A DNA stretch of 64,000 nt from Pectobacterium aquaticum (GTDB lineage Bacteria; Pseudomonadota; Gammaproteobacteria; Enterobacterales; Enterobacteriaceae): the NCBI RefSeq assembly GCF_003382565.3, contig NZ_CP086253.1, positions 2,046,001-2,110,000 of the forward strand. The letters run 5' to 3'. Each line of letters starts with the position of its first letter. Position 1 is the stretch's first letter. Positions 1-8,727 of the stretch are shown one piece after another. The position numbers were made by a program, and so were the translations under genes. Under the pieces are notes generated by a model, which was not told the origin of the DNA, did not search any database, and saw nothing but the letters and a program-made list of their open reading frames with translations.

Positions 1-635
1 ACTGGAAACGCAGTGCACGATGGCCTGTCCGGCGTTTCGAAGTGACGCTGGCTGTCGGTGTCATCACCGCGCTGGTCTTATGGCCGCATGGGTACGCCGT
101 CGCACTGGCTGCGGGTCTGATCGGCTGGGTTATGGCCGCGCAGTGGTTACAGCCGCTGTCGGCGATACGTCAGCAGCTTCCTGCACTGTTGGCGCATACG
201 GGCGTGGCGCTCTTTGCCCTGGGGATCGCGTTCTCTGCGGGTAGCAAGCAGGAAATCAGTGCCAATGTGGGTCAGGGAGAACAGGTCACGCTGGGCGACT
301 ACCATTTCCGATTTTTACAACTGGAGTTAGTGGCGGAGCAGAATTACACCGCCGAGCAGGCCGTGATTGCGATTTATCGTGGCGACTCATCGATCGCCCG
401 CATCATGCCGGAACGTCGTTATTACAACGCACGTAAACAGCAGATGGTTGAGCCGGGCATTGCCTGGGGGCCGATCAGAGAATGGTATGCCGTGATGGGA
501 GAGAAAACCGGCGAAAACCGCTATGCCATGCGTTTCTATGTGCAAACCGGTGTTCGCTGGGTGTGGGGCGGCGGCCTACTGATGGTCGCGGGCGCGCTGC
601 TGGGGTGGTTCAGAGGGAGAAGGGCCTATGAATAA
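1..635 (+). CDS. nrfE: NrfE, haem lyase subunit (C-terminal part)
   Basis: The frame is open from base 3 and the start lies outside the window, so only about the last 210 residues are visible. The fragment has hydrophobic segments, a periplasmic domain ending in the pattern seen at the end of CcmF/NrfE proteins (RRYYNARKQQMVEPGIAWG, then a KTGENRYAMRFYVQTGVRWVW-like stretch), a last membrane helix and a basic tail. NrfE works with NrfF and NrfG to attach haem to the special CXXCK site of the nitrite reductase NrfA. It overlaps nrfF by 8 bases. The CcmF family assignment is firm; NrfE rather than a second CcmF follows from the NrfF and NrfG genes downstream. Confidence 0.88.
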   Translation, partial: WKRSARWPVRRFEVTLAVGVITALVLWPHGYAVALAAGLIGWVMAAQWLQPLSAIRQQLPALLAHTGVALFALGIAFSAGSKQEISANVGQGEQVTLGDYHFRFLQLELVAEQNYTAEQAVIAIYRGDSSIARIMPERRYYNARKQQMVEPGIAWGPIREWYAVMGEKTGENRYAMRFYVQTGVRWVWGGGLLMVAGALLGWFRGRRAYE

Positions 636-1029
636 ATACATTGCGCTCCTTTTCATGCTGCTGGCTTTTTCTGTACAGGCTCAGGTGGTCGATACCTGGG
701 CGTTTTCCAGTCAGGCGCAGCGTCAGGCTGCGATGGCGATTGCGGGCGAATTACGCTGCCCACAATGCCAGAACCAGAGTCTGCTGGAATCGAATTCGCC
801 CGTGGCGGTGAGTATGCGTCATGAGGTCTTTTCCATGGTGGAGCAGGGCAAGGGCAAGTCAGAAATTATGGCGTTTATGAATCAACGCTATGGCGACTTT
901 GTTCAGTACAACCCACCGATGAAAATGCAAACCGGCATCCTTTGGCTCACGCCGCTGCTTTTGCTGTTAGCGATTGCGGTTATCGCGTGGCGGGTGATGC
1001 GGCGGCAAAATCGAGGGGCGCGCTCATGA
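628..1029 (+). CDS. nrfF: NrfF, CcmH-like haem lyase subunit
   Basis: 133 residues. An N-terminal signal peptide (about residues 1-18, ending in QAQ) is followed by the thioredox-type motif LRCPQCQNQS at about residue 47, the signature of CcmH/NrfF proteins, and a C-terminal membrane helix (about residues 102-122). The family's paired cysteines reduce apocytochrome cysteines so that haem can be attached; in the nrf system this serves the catalytic haem of NrfA. The ATG at 628 overlaps the end of nrfE, and the stop overlaps the start of nrfG as ATGA, which indicates translational coupling. It is distinct from the second CcmH-like gene at 7374. Confidence 0.92.
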   Translation: MNKYIALLFMLLAFSVQAQVVDTWAFSSQAQRQAAMAIAGELRCPQCQNQSLLESNSPVAVSMRHEVFSMVEQGKGKSEIMAFMNQRYGDFVQYNPPMKMQTGILWLTPLLLLLAIAVIAWRVMRRQNRGARS

Positions 1030-1886
1030 GCCTGTTAAGCGTGAACCTGTTGGACCTGAACGTATTAAGTATGGTGTTCGTCGCTGTCGCGATTGTCGTT
1101 CTGGCGGCCGGGCTGCTATGGCCGCTACTGCCTCTGCGTCAGTCGGAGGGGGATGGCAAGCTACAGCGTTTAGCGGAGCACATCTGGCATTTTCAGTGTG
1201 AACAGGCAGGGAAGCATCTGTCCGAGCATGAGGCAAAGATGCTGGGTCGAGAGCTGTCCCACGATCTGCCGTTAGCCTCTCCTTCTTCTTTTACACAGCG
1301 CCCAATGCCCGCCATCGCCGTTGTGGCTGCGGTCATCGTTATTTTATTGGGCAGTGTGACGTTCTACATGCTAAGCCCGCGTGCTGAGCTGGTTCAGACG
1401 GAACGCCAGCGACTTGCCGATCCGCTCCACGATTTTAGCGACGCGCAACAGCAGGAAAAACAGCTTACTGCCTTGCAGGACAACATTCGTAAAACGCCGG
1501 GCAACAGCGTCCTCTGGGCTGAGCTGGGCGAATATTATCTTTACCGCAACGCGTATGACAACGCGTTACGCGCTTATCGGCAGGCGATTGGGCTGAAGGG
1601 TGACAGTGCTGAGCTGTATTCGGCACTGGCAACGGTGCTGTATTACCAGTCCGGTCAGGCCGTCACGCCGCCGATGCAAGAGATGGTTGATAAAGCGCTG
1701 GCGCTGGATGCCAATGAAGTGACAGCGCTGATGCTGCTGGCGTCTGATGCGTTCCTGAAAGCGGACTATGCGCGCGCGATTACGATTTGGCAGCGCTTGC
1801 TGGATACGTACAGCCCACGGGTTAACCGCGTTCAGTTGATCGAAGCGATCAACACGGCAACGTTGCTAAAGAACAGCCAGAAATAG
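1026..1886 (+). CDS. nrfG: NrfG, TPR-containing haem lyase subunit
   Basis: 286 residues from the ATG at 1026, which overlaps the nrfF stop; an upstream in-frame start at 942 would lie deep in nrfF and was not used. The N-terminus has a membrane helix (about residues 13-35), a short loop and a second helix (about 100-120), then TPR repeats in the C-terminal half (for example the NAYDNALRAYRQAIGLKG segment and a following repeat). Proteins of the NrfG/CcmI type bind the C-terminus of the apocytochrome and present it to the haem lyase. Last gene of the nrf operon, followed by a terminator-like hairpin. Confidence 0.88.
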   Translation: MSLLSVNLLDLNVLSMVFVAVAIVVLAAGLLWPLLPLRQSEGDGKLQRLAEHIWHFQCEQAGKHLSEHEAKMLGRELSHDLPLASPSSFTQRPMPAIAVVAAVIVILLGSVTFYMLSPRAELVQTERQRLADPLHDFSDAQQQEKQLTALQDNIRKTPGNSVLWAELGEYYLYRNAYDNALRAYRQAIGLKGDSAELYSALATVLYYQSGQAVTPPMQEMVDKALALDANEVTALMLLASDAFLKADYARAITIWQRLLDTYSPRVNRVQLIEAINTATLLKNSQK

Positions 1887-1950
1887 TGCGCGATACCCCT
1901 TGAATCAGAGGGACAAGCACGACTTTTTGCACCGTCATAATGACGAGGAT

Positions 1951-1970
1951 AACCGGAATCACCGGTTTTA
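1951..1970 (+). terminator. Terminator-like hairpin after nrfG
   Basis: A 6-bp stem AACCGG/CCGGTT (1951-1956 and 1962-1967) with a 5-base loop is followed by a short T-rich run. It sits 65 bases after the nrfG stop and before ccmA. The weak U-tract lowers confidence. Confidence 0.5.
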
Positions 1971-1984
1971 TTGATCTCAATAAA
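1971..1984 (+). promoter_or_regulatory. Possible FNR half-site upstream of ccmA
   Basis: TTGATCTCAATAAA matches the FNR consensus TTGAT-N4-ATCAA fully in the left half and at three of five positions on the right. It lies 105 bases upstream of ccmA. Anaerobic control of cytochrome c maturation genes by FNR is known in E. coli; that this site is used is an inference. Confidence 0.3.
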
Positions 1985-2044
1985 AAAGATTAACTCTTTA
2001 GGGTTACGGTCCCCAAGAGGGGGAGTAAAGGCACCATGTTATTC

Positions 2045-2060
2045 TATACCCAAGGGTATA
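2045..2060. repeat. Perfect 16-bp palindrome before ccmA
   Basis: TATACCCAAGGGTATA reads the same on both strands and lies 29 bases upstream of the ccmA start. It could be an operator, or it could be a collapsed remnant of an ERIC element, whose ends here also read TATACCC and GGGTATA. It does not fit the 7-2-7 spacing of NarL/NarP sites. Confidence 0.45.
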
Positions 2061-2088
2061 TGGCATTAGAAAGTAGGAGTACACCCCG

Positions 2089-2721
2089 ATGTTAGAAGCG
2101 CGCGATGTGGTTTGCATACGCGATGAGCATGTGCTGTTCAGCGCGTTGTCGTTTACGGCCAGCGCGGGAGAAATGGTGCAAATTGCCGGTGCCAACGGAG
2201 TGGGCAAAACATCGCTGTTGCGCATTTTAAGCGGTCTGGCGACGCCTGAATCGGGGGAGATCTGCTGGCAAGGGCAACGCATCAACCGTATGCGCGAGCA
2301 GTTTAATCAGCAGCTTCTGTGGTTAGGCCATCAGCCGGGCATCAAGAGTGTCCTGACGGGTGAAGAGAACCTGCGCTTTTTCTATCCGCAACAGGATCAG
2401 GATGCACTCTGGCAAGCGCTGGCCGCCGTCGGGCTGGCTGGCTATGAAGACGTGCCCGTGGCGCGTCTTTCGGCGGGACAACAGCGTCGTGTCGCGCTGG
2501 CGCGTTTGTGGCTCACCGACATCCCGCTGTGGATTCTGGATGAGCCGCTGACCGCGCTTGACGTGGCGGGCGTCGACATGCTGACACAGCGTATGGAACA
2601 CCATATTGCGCGTGGCGGCATCATCATTTTAACCACTCACCAGCCGCTGCGTCCGTTCGCTCAGGATATTCGCTGTATCCAGCTTACGCCGAGTGAGGGA
2701 ACCCCATCATGCGGCGTCTGA
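2089..2721 (+). CDS. ccmA: CcmA, ATPase of the CcmAB haem-handling ABC transporter
   Basis: 210 residues. Walker A GANGVGKTS (about residues 34-42), ABC signature LSAGQQRRVALARL (about 127-140) and Walker B LWILDEP are all intact. CcmA with CcmB and CcmC forms the complex that releases haem-loaded CcmE for cytochrome c maturation at the inner membrane; ATP hydrolysis drives release of holo-CcmE. The start at 2089 has the ribosome site AGGAG upstream. First gene of a nine-gene ccm run with overlapping or nearly overlapping stops and starts; it overlaps ccmB by 13 bases. It probably has its own promoter in the 200-base gap after nrfG. Confidence 0.95.
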   Translation: MLEARDVVCIRDEHVLFSALSFTASAGEMVQIAGANGVGKTSLLRILSGLATPESGEICWQGQRINRMREQFNQQLLWLGHQPGIKSVLTGEENLRFFYPQQDQDALWQALAAVGLAGYEDVPVARLSAGQQRRVALARLWLTDIPLWILDEPLTALDVAGVDMLTQRMEHHIARGGIIILTTHQPLRPFAQDIRCIQLTPSEGTPSCGV

Positions 2722-3365
2722 TTGCCCGAGAACTGCGCGTTGCGTTGCGCAATAACGCGGAAATTCTTAACCCTCTGTGGTTCTTCCTGATCGTCATCAT
2801 TTTGTTCCCTCTGGCTATTGGACCAGAGCCGCAGCTATTGATGCGCGTGGCACCCGGCGTGGTGTGGGTGGCGGCGCTGCTCGCTTCGCTGCTGGGGATG
2901 GATCGCCTTTTCCGCGATGACTATCAGGACGGTTCACTGGAACAGCTGACGCTGTTGCCCTTGCCGCTGCCGTTAGTGGTGTTGGCGAAAGTGGTGGTGC
3001 ACTGGATGGTCAGTGGGCTGCCGCTGTTACTGCTTTCTCCGCTGGCGGCGCTGTTGTTTGGGCTGGACAGCCACGGCTGGTGGGTGATGGCGCTAACGTT
3101 GTTGCTCTGCACGCCAACGCTCAGTTTTCTGGGGGCTATTGGCGCGGGGTTAACGGTCGGGCTGCGCCGCAGCGGTGTGCTGTTAAGCCTGCTGGTCTTG
3201 CCGCTCACCATACCGCTGTTGATTTTTGCGACGGCGGCGGTCGAGGCCGCGATGATGCAACTGCCAGTCGGTGGGTATCTGGCGATCCTCGGTGCCTTTC
3301 TGGCGGGCAGCGCCACCCTGAGCCCGTTTGCCACGGCGGCGGCGTTGCGGGTGAGCATACAATAA
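2709..3365 (+). CDS. ccmB: CcmB, membrane subunit of the haem-handling ABC transporter
   Basis: 218 residues, very hydrophobic, with about six predicted membrane helices and few charged residues after the short N-terminal region (MRRLIARELRVALRN), typical of CcmB. It is the membrane partner of CcmA and works with CcmC and CcmD on the haem chaperone CcmE. The start overlaps the end of ccmA, supporting coupled translation. The length matches the roughly 220 residues usual in the family. Confidence 0.95.
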   Translation: MRRLIARELRVALRNNAEILNPLWFFLIVIILFPLAIGPEPQLLMRVAPGVVWVAALLASLLGMDRLFRDDYQDGSLEQLTLLPLPLPLVVLAKVVVHWMVSGLPLLLLSPLAALLFGLDSHGWWVMALTLLLCTPTLSFLGAIGAGLTVGLRRSGVLLSLLVLPLTIPLLIFATAAVEAAMMQLPVGGYLAILGAFLAGSATLSPFATAAALRVSIQ

Positions 3366-3433
3366 TTTTCCGATCTCAGGATCGCCTTCATCGTCCCGTT
3401 GGGATGAGTTTTACGCAAAGTGAGCACACGATT

Positions 3434-4174
3434 ATGTTGAAAAAAAACTATCAGCTTACGCAGCCGGATCGCCTTTATGGCCTTTGCGGCAGGCTTATCC
3501 CCTGGGTTGCCTTGATCAGCGCCGCGTTGCTGATTGGCGGTTGTCTGCTGGGATTTGGGTTTGCGCCTGCGGATTATCAGCAAGGGCAAGGGTATCGCAT
3601 TATGTACCTGCACGTGCCAGCGGCCGTGTGGTCGATGGGCGTCTATGCGGTGATGGCGATATGTGCGCTTATCGGGATGATTCGGCAGTCAAAAACGGCG
3701 GAGCTTGCCGTGGCGGCGATGGCACCGGTCGGCGCGGTGTTTACCTTTATTGCGCTGACGACGGGCGCCACCTGGGGGAAACCGATGTGGGGAACCTGGT
3801 GGGTGTGGGATGCGCGTCTGACGTCGGAACTCGTTCTGCTGTTTCTGTACGTGGGCATCATCGCGCTCTACAACGCGTTTGACGATCGCCGTCTTGCCGG
3901 TCGTGCGGCGGCCATTCTGGTGCTGGTTGGCGTGGTGAATTTACCCATCATCCATTTCTCGGTCGAGTGGTGGAATACCCTGCATCAGGGATCGACAAAA
4001 ATGCAGAAAACGATCGATCCCGCTATGCGTCTCCCGCTGCGGATCATGATGTTAGGATTTATGAGCTTATTCGTGACGTTGTCACTCATGCGCTTGCGTA
4101 ACTTGATACTGGTGCAGCAGCGCCGCGCGCCCTGGGTGGCTGCACTGCTTAATAAAGGAGGAATAGCACGATGA
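3434..4174 (+). CDS. ccmC: CcmC, haem-binding WWD-domain protein loading CcmE
   Basis: 246 residues from the ATG at 3434, close to the 245 of E. coli CcmC; a longer open frame from 3080 runs through ccmB and was rejected. Six membrane helices and the tryptophan-rich WWD motif (WGKPMWGTWWVWD, about residues 114-126) are present, with conserved histidines on either side (for example H60 in MYLHVPAA and the later EWWNTLHQG). CcmC places haem and the WWD domain makes the covalent haem-CcmE adduct. It follows ccmB by 68 bases and overlaps ccmD by 4. Confidence 0.95.
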   Translation: MLKKNYQLTQPDRLYGLCGRLIPWVALISAALLIGGCLLGFGFAPADYQQGQGYRIMYLHVPAAVWSMGVYAVMAICALIGMIRQSKTAELAVAAMAPVGAVFTFIALTTGATWGKPMWGTWWVWDARLTSELVLLFLYVGIIALYNAFDDRRLAGRAAAILVLVGVVNLPIIHFSVEWWNTLHQGSTKMQKTIDPAMRLPLRIMMLGFMSLFVTLSLMRLRNLILVQQRRAPWVAALLNKGGIAR

Positions 4175-4392
4175 ACATCGCTTTCACGAGTTGGCAAGAT
4201 TTCTTTGCGATGGGCGGCTATGCCTTTTACGTGTGGCTGGCTGTGGTGCTAACGCTGTTACCGCTGAGCGTATTGGTCGGTCATACCCTGTTGAGTCGCC
4301 GCGCATTGCTGAGTGATATCCGCCGCCAGCAGGCGCGCGAGCAGCGTAAGAATACGGCCCGCCAGTCGGAAACGATAGAGGTGGTGCAATGA
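4171..4392 (+). CDS. ccmD: CcmD, small membrane protein of the CcmABCD complex
   Basis: 73 residues with one membrane helix (about residues 15-37) and a strongly basic C-terminal tail (RRQQAREQRKN), the standard CcmD layout. CcmD stabilises the CcmABC-CcmE interaction and is needed for release of haem-loaded CcmE. ATG overlaps the ccmC stop (ATGA) and its own stop overlaps the ccmE start. Small and poorly conserved as a family, so position in the operon carries much of the call. Confidence 0.92.
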   Translation: MNIAFTSWQDFFAMGGYAFYVWLAVVLTLLPLSVLVGHTLLSRRALLSDIRRQQAREQRKNTARQSETIEVVQ

Positions 4393-4871
4393 GTACACCG
4401 CGTAAAACTCGCCTCTATGCCATCGTGGCCGTGGTCTGCGGTGCGGTAGTGACGATAGCGCTGACGCTCTATGCGTTGAGCTCAAATATCGATCTCTTTT
4501 ATACGCCCAGTGAAATTCTTTACGGCAAGAACGAAACGCAGGAAAAACCGGCGATCGGGCAGCGTTTGCGCGTCGGCGGCATGGTGATGCCGGGCAGCGT
4601 GCGCCGCGACAGCCAAAGTCTGGAAGTCCGCTTCACCGTTTATGATGCGCAGGGCTCCGTGGAGGTGACCTATAACGGGATGCTGCCGGATCTGTTCCGC
4701 GAGGGGCAAGGGGTGGTGGCGCAGGGCATTCTGGATACCGACGATCATATTATGGCGAAAGAAGTGCTTGCCCGACATGATGAAAACTACACGCCACCGG
4801 AAATTAAGGCGGCGATGGAAGGGCAAAACGGTCATGCAACGGCAGCGGCCACAGAGGGTAAACGGTTATGA
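4389..4871 (+). CDS. ccmE: CcmE, periplasmic haem chaperone
   Basis: 160 residues: N-terminal signal anchor (about residues 9-30), then a beta-barrel OB-fold domain with the conserved GMVMPGSVRR stretch, and the haem-attachment motif LARHDENYTPPE. The histidine falls at residue 130, the position that binds haem covalently in E. coli CcmE. It accepts haem from CcmC and delivers it to CcmF. Overlaps ccmD and ccmF by 4 bases each. Confidence 0.96.
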   Translation: MSTPRKTRLYAIVAVVCGAVVTIALTLYALSSNIDLFYTPSEILYGKNETQEKPAIGQRLRVGGMVMPGSVRRDSQSLEVRFTVYDAQGSVEVTYNGMLPDLFREGQGVVAQGILDTDDHIMAKEVLARHDENYTPPEIKAAMEGQNGHATAAATEGKRL

Positions 4872-6823
4872 TGCCTGAAGTAGGCAATTATCTGCTCTGT
4901 CTGGCGCTGGGCGTCGCGCTGTTGCTCAGCGTGTATCCGCTTTGGGGCGCGTCGCGTCAGGATACGCGTCTGATGGCGCTGGCGCGTCCTCTTGCCTGGG
5001 CGCTGTTTGCATGCATTTTGGCTTCCTTCCTCGTGTTGGTGTATGCGCTGGTGATCAATGATTTCACCGTCCTCTACGTAGCCAACAACTCGAACCGCGC
5101 GCTGCCAGTATGGTATCGCGTGGCAGCCGCGTGGGGCGCACATGAAGGATCGCTGCTGCTCTGGGTGCTGCTGATGAGCGGCTGGACCTTCGCCGTGGCG
5201 GTATTCAGTCGGGGGATGTCGCTGGATGCGGTCGCCCGCGTGCTGGCCGTCATGGGGATGATTAATGTCGGCTTCTTGCTGTTCATCATCCTGACGTCGA
5301 ATCCCTTTACGCGCACGCTACCGGACTATCCGATTGACGGACGCGATCTCAACCCGCTGTTGCAGGATGTCGGGTTAATTTTCCACCCTCCGCTGCTTTA
5401 CATGGGCTATGTCGGGTTTTCCGTGGCGTTTGCGTTTGCGGTCGCCTCGCTGCTGGCTGAGCGACTGGACAGTGCATGGGCGCGCTGGTCCCGACCGTGG
5501 ACGCAGGCGGCCTGGTCGTTCCTGACGCTGGGTATCGTGCTCGGTTCGGGCTGGGCGTATTACGAACTCGGCTGGGGCGGCTGGTGGTTCTGGGATCCGG
5601 TGGAGAATGCGTCATTGATGCCGTGGCTGGTGGGCACGGCGCTGCTGCATTCGCTATCGGTCACCGAAAAACGCGGCAGTTTCAAGGCCTGGACGGTGTT
5701 GCTGGCCATCGGGGCGTTCTCGCTCTGCCTGTTGGGGACGTTTTTGGTGCGTTCCGGTGTATTGGTGTCGGTGCATGCGTTTGCCTCCGATCCGGCGCGC
5801 GGTATGTTTATTCTCGCGTTTCTGGTCATTGTCATCGGCGGTTCTTTGCTGCTGTTTGCCATCAAAGGCAACCGGGTACGGGCGCGGGTCACGAATTCGC
5901 TCTGGTCGCGTGAGACTTTCTTGCTCGGCAATAACCTGATCCTGATGGCGGCCACGCTCGTCGTGCTGCTGGGAACGCTGCTGCCGCTGGTGCATAAGCA
6001 ACTGGGCTTGGGCAGCATTTCGATTGGTGCGCCGTTCTTCAACACCATGTTCACCCTGCTAATGGCACCGTTTGCCTTACTGCTGGGCGTGGGGCCGCTG
6101 GTTCGCTGGCGGCGCGACGAGCCGCAAAAGCTGCGTAAGCTGCTGCTGATTGCGCTGGCCGTGACCGCCGCGCTGTCGCTGCTACTGCCGTGGCTGTTAC
6201 AGGATTCCCTTGTTGCCATGACGATGGTTGGCCTGTCGATGGCGCTGTGGGTGTTCTTCTTAACGGTGTACGAGCTGCATACCAGCTCCACCCGTCGTCA
6301 TGGTTTGCTGCGCGGTTTGACCACACTTTCACTGAGCCAGTGGGGCATGGTGTGCGGTCATATTGGGCTGGCGGTGACGGTGGTAGGCATCGCCTTCAGC
6401 CAGAATTATAGCGTTGAGCGCGATGTGCGGATGCGGGCAGGCGACAGCATCGAGATCCACGATTACCGTTTTACGTTTCAAGGCGTGCGTGATGTCGTGG
6501 GGCCGAACTGGCAAAGCGCGAAAGGGACGGTTGAGGTGACGCACAACGGTAAGCCGGAAGCGATCTTGAAGGCGGAAAAACGCTTCTACAACACCAGTGG
6601 CGCGATCATGACGGAAGCCGCCATTGATGCGGGTGTGACGCGCGATCTCTATGCGGCTTTGGGTGAAAAGCTCGATGACGGTAGCTGGGCGGTGCGGTTG
6701 TATTACAAACCGTTTATCCGCTGGATTTGGTACGGCGGGGGGCTGATGGCGTTAGGCGGCATCCTGTGCATGTTTGACCCGCGCTATCGCCTGCGTCGCG
6801 CCGTTCGGGGGACAGCATCATGA
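4868..6823 (+). CDS. ccmF: CcmF, cytochrome c haem lyase
   Basis: 651 residues with many membrane helices. The WWD motif WGGWWFWDPVEN sits at about residues 236-247, with conserved histidines nearby (IFHPPLLYMG at about 171-180; LPLVHKQ later) and a large C-terminal periplasmic domain (about 510-620). CcmF takes haem from CcmE and ligates it to the CXXCH cysteines of apocytochromes, together with CcmH and CcmI. Related to the NrfE fragment at the start of the window, so two haem-lyase systems lie 4 kb apart. Overlaps both neighbours by 4 bases. Confidence 0.97.
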   Translation: MMPEVGNYLLCLALGVALLLSVYPLWGASRQDTRLMALARPLAWALFACILASFLVLVYALVINDFTVLYVANNSNRALPVWYRVAAAWGAHEGSLLLWVLLMSGWTFAVAVFSRGMSLDAVARVLAVMGMINVGFLLFIILTSNPFTRTLPDYPIDGRDLNPLLQDVGLIFHPPLLYMGYVGFSVAFAFAVASLLAERLDSAWARWSRPWTQAAWSFLTLGIVLGSGWAYYELGWGGWWFWDPVENASLMPWLVGTALLHSLSVTEKRGSFKAWTVLLAIGAFSLCLLGTFLVRSGVLVSVHAFASDPARGMFILAFLVIVIGGSLLLFAIKGNRVRARVTNSLWSRETFLLGNNLILMAATLVVLLGTLLPLVHKQLGLGSISIGAPFFNTMFTLLMAPFALLLGVGPLVRWRRDEPQKLRKLLLIALAVTAALSLLLPWLLQDSLVAMTMVGLSMALWVFFLTVYELHTSSTRRHGLLRGLTTLSLSQWGMVCGHIGLAVTVVGIAFSQNYSVERDVRMRAGDSIEIHDYRFTFQGVRDVVGPNWQSAKGTVEVTHNGKPEAILKAEKRFYNTSGAIMTEAAIDAGVTRDLYAALGEKLDDGSWAVRLYYKPFIRWIWYGGGLMALGGILCMFDPRYRLRRAVRGTAS

Positions 6824-7377
6824 GCCGTAAGATTTTGTTAATCCCGCTCGTCCTGTTTTTACTGCTGGCCGTTGCCCTGCTGTGGCAATTGGTGCGCAAC
6901 AGCGACGGTGACGATCCGATGCGGCTGGAGTCGGCCCTGATCGGTAAACCGATTCCCGCGTTTCGTCTGGAATCACTGGATCAGCCGGGAAAGGTTTATA
7001 GCCAATCTGAGCTGAGCGATGGCAAACCGCTGCTGCTGAACGTCTGGGCGACCTGGTGCCCGACGTGCCGTGCGGAGCACCAGTTTCTCAACACGCTGGC
7101 GGCGCAGGGAATCCGCGTCGTGGGCATGAATTATAAAGATGAACGCCCCAAAGCCGTCGAATGGCTGAAGACGCTAGGCAACCCCTATGCGATGAGCTTA
7201 TTTGATGGCGACGGTATGCTGGGTCTGGATTTGGGCGTGTATGGCGCGCCGGAAACGTTCCTGATCGACGGGAAAGGCATCATTCGCTATCGCCATGCGG
7301 GCGATCTCAACATGCAGGTATGGCAAGAAACGCTGCAACCGCTGTGGGACAAATACAGCAAGGAGGGCGGCGCATGA
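6820..7377 (+). CDS. ccmG: CcmG/DsbE, thiol-disulfide oxidoreductase for cytochrome c maturation
   Basis: 185 residues: N-terminal membrane anchor (about residues 5-25) and a thioredoxin fold with the active site WATWCPTCRAEH (C80 and C83). The acidic active-site surroundings (GVYGAPETFLID, the cis-proline region) fit CcmG. It reduces the disulfide in apocytochrome CXXCH sites, taking electrons from DsbD. It overlaps ccmF by 4 bases and ccmH by 4 bases. Also called dsbE. Confidence 0.95.
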   Translation: MSRKILLIPLVLFLLLAVALLWQLVRNSDGDDPMRLESALIGKPIPAFRLESLDQPGKVYSQSELSDGKPLLLNVWATWCPTCRAEHQFLNTLAAQGIRVVGMNYKDERPKAVEWLKTLGNPYAMSLFDGDGMLGLDLGVYGAPETFLIDGKGIIRYRHAGDLNMQVWQETLQPLWDKYSKEGGA

Positions 7378-7832
7378 GAGTGCTGAGTTTCCTTAGCGCA
7401 CTGCTGCTGTCGTTCAGCGTGCTGGCGTCTTCCGAGGTATTGCGTTTTGACAATGCTACGCAGGAGCAACAGTTTCGTGAGTTGACGATGCAGTTGCGCT
7501 GCCCGAAATGCCAGAACAACAGCATTGCCGATTCCAATTCGATGATTGCTTCGGATATGCGGCAGAAAGTGTATGACCTGATGCAGCAGGGACAAACGAA
7601 AGAGCAGGTTGTCGATTATATGGTGGATCGTTACGGCTATTTTGTGACGTATGAACCGCCGATCACGCCTTTTACGATTCTGCTGTGGTTCCTGCCCGCG
7701 CTGTTTCTGGCTGTGGGATCGTGGGTGATTATTCGGCGTGCCCGCCGCATCAGAAGTGCCAAAGAACCGATGAGCGAACAGGATAAGAAGCGCTTGCAGA
7801 CGCTGTTGGAACGTGGGGGGAAATCCGAATGA
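7374..7832 (+). CDS. ccmH: CcmH, thiol-reducing subunit of the haem lyase complex
   Basis: 152 residues from the ATG at 7374 overlapping the ccmG stop; the earlier in-frame start at 7320 lies inside ccmG. A signal peptide (about residues 1-18) is followed by the LRCPKCQNNS motif at about residue 40 and a C-terminal helix (about 98-118). The paired cysteines resolve mixed disulfides during haem ligation. In E. coli the corresponding protein is fused to a CcmI-like TPR domain; here the two parts are separate genes. Confidence 0.94.
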   Translation: MRVLSFLSALLLSFSVLASSEVLRFDNATQEQQFRELTMQLRCPKCQNNSIADSNSMIASDMRQKVYDLMQQGQTKEQVVDYMVDRYGYFVTYEPPITPFTILLWFLPALFLAVGSWVIIRRARRIRSAKEPMSEQDKKRLQTLLERGGKSE

Positions 7833-8698
7833 TGCTACTGACCGCAACCATTGTGCTATCGCTGATTGCGCTTTCCGCGCTGCTGCTTGCGCCGTGGTCG
7901 TCACGAGGCGAATACGATCGCGATGCGATCAATCAGGCGCTGTATCGCGATCGTCTGCGTGAGCTTACTGTGGACGTCGCCAATGAGCAGGAACGTGCTC
8001 AACTGGTTGAGGAACTCCAGCATACGCTATTGCAGGACATTCCCAGTGATGTGAAGGCACAACAGCGCCCACTAAACCGCTGGGTTTTGCTGCCGGGCGT
8101 GCTGTTACTGGTTATCGTCAGCCTCGGCGTGTTTTGGAAGACTTCTGCGGTTAATCGGGTGCAGGAGTTACAGCAGATTGTGGCGTTAACGCCGGACTTG
8201 ATGAAGCGAGCGCTGGATCCTGACGCCGAGCCACTGACCATTGAAGACGTCGCGCGTCTCGGTCTGGGATTGCGTAGCCAGTTGGAAACGCAGCCAGACA
8301 ATCCACAAGACTGGTGGATGCTGGGGCGTATTGCAGGCTTGCTGAATAACTACGACATGTCCGTGCAGGCGTTTGCCAAGGCGTTCCAACTCGATCCGAA
8401 GAATACAGATCTAGCGCTGGACTATGCCGATCTGCTGTCGCGATCTACCGACCCGCGTGATAGCCAACGCGGTGGAGACATGTTGCGTGAACTGATGAAT
8501 TCCGGCTCGACCAATGTGCGTGTATTGAGCCTGCTGGCTTTCAATGCCTATGAAGCCCAGCGCTATCAGGACGCGATTAACGCCTGGGAAGCCATGTTGC
8601 AGCTGTTACCGCAAAACGACACGCGCCGAGCAGTCATTGAACGCAGCGTGGCACAGGCGAAAGCGTCACTGTCGGTGCAGGCGACCACGGGGAAATAA
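7829..8698 (+). CDS. ccmI: CcmI, TPR apocytochrome chaperone
   Basis: 289 residues with two N-terminal membrane helices (about residues 1-20 and 88-108) and a periplasmic TPR region (for example DNPQDWWMLGRIAGLLNNY and the DLLSRSTDPRDS region). It corresponds to the C-terminal half of E. coli CcmH and to NrfG, and would bind apocytochrome C-termini for CcmF/CcmH. The ATG overlaps the ccmH stop. Last gene of the ccm operon, with a strong terminator 29 bases beyond. Confidence 0.92.
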   Translation: MMLLTATIVLSLIALSALLLAPWSSRGEYDRDAINQALYRDRLRELTVDVANEQERAQLVEELQHTLLQDIPSDVKAQQRPLNRWVLLPGVLLLVIVSLGVFWKTSAVNRVQELQQIVALTPDLMKRALDPDAEPLTIEDVARLGLGLRSQLETQPDNPQDWWMLGRIAGLLNNYDMSVQAFAKAFQLDPKNTDLALDYADLLSRSTDPRDSQRGGDMLRELMNSGSTNVRVLSLLAFNAYEAQRYQDAINAWEAMLQLLPQNDTRRAVIERSVAQAKASLSVQATTGK

Positions 8699-8727
8699 TC
8701 CTTTTTTATTTTCATCACCAATAGCAG

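Noticed and set aside
3080..3433. Long N-terminal extension of ccmC
   Set aside because: It runs through ccmB in another frame and is not present in the CcmC family; the ATG at 3434 gives the expected length.
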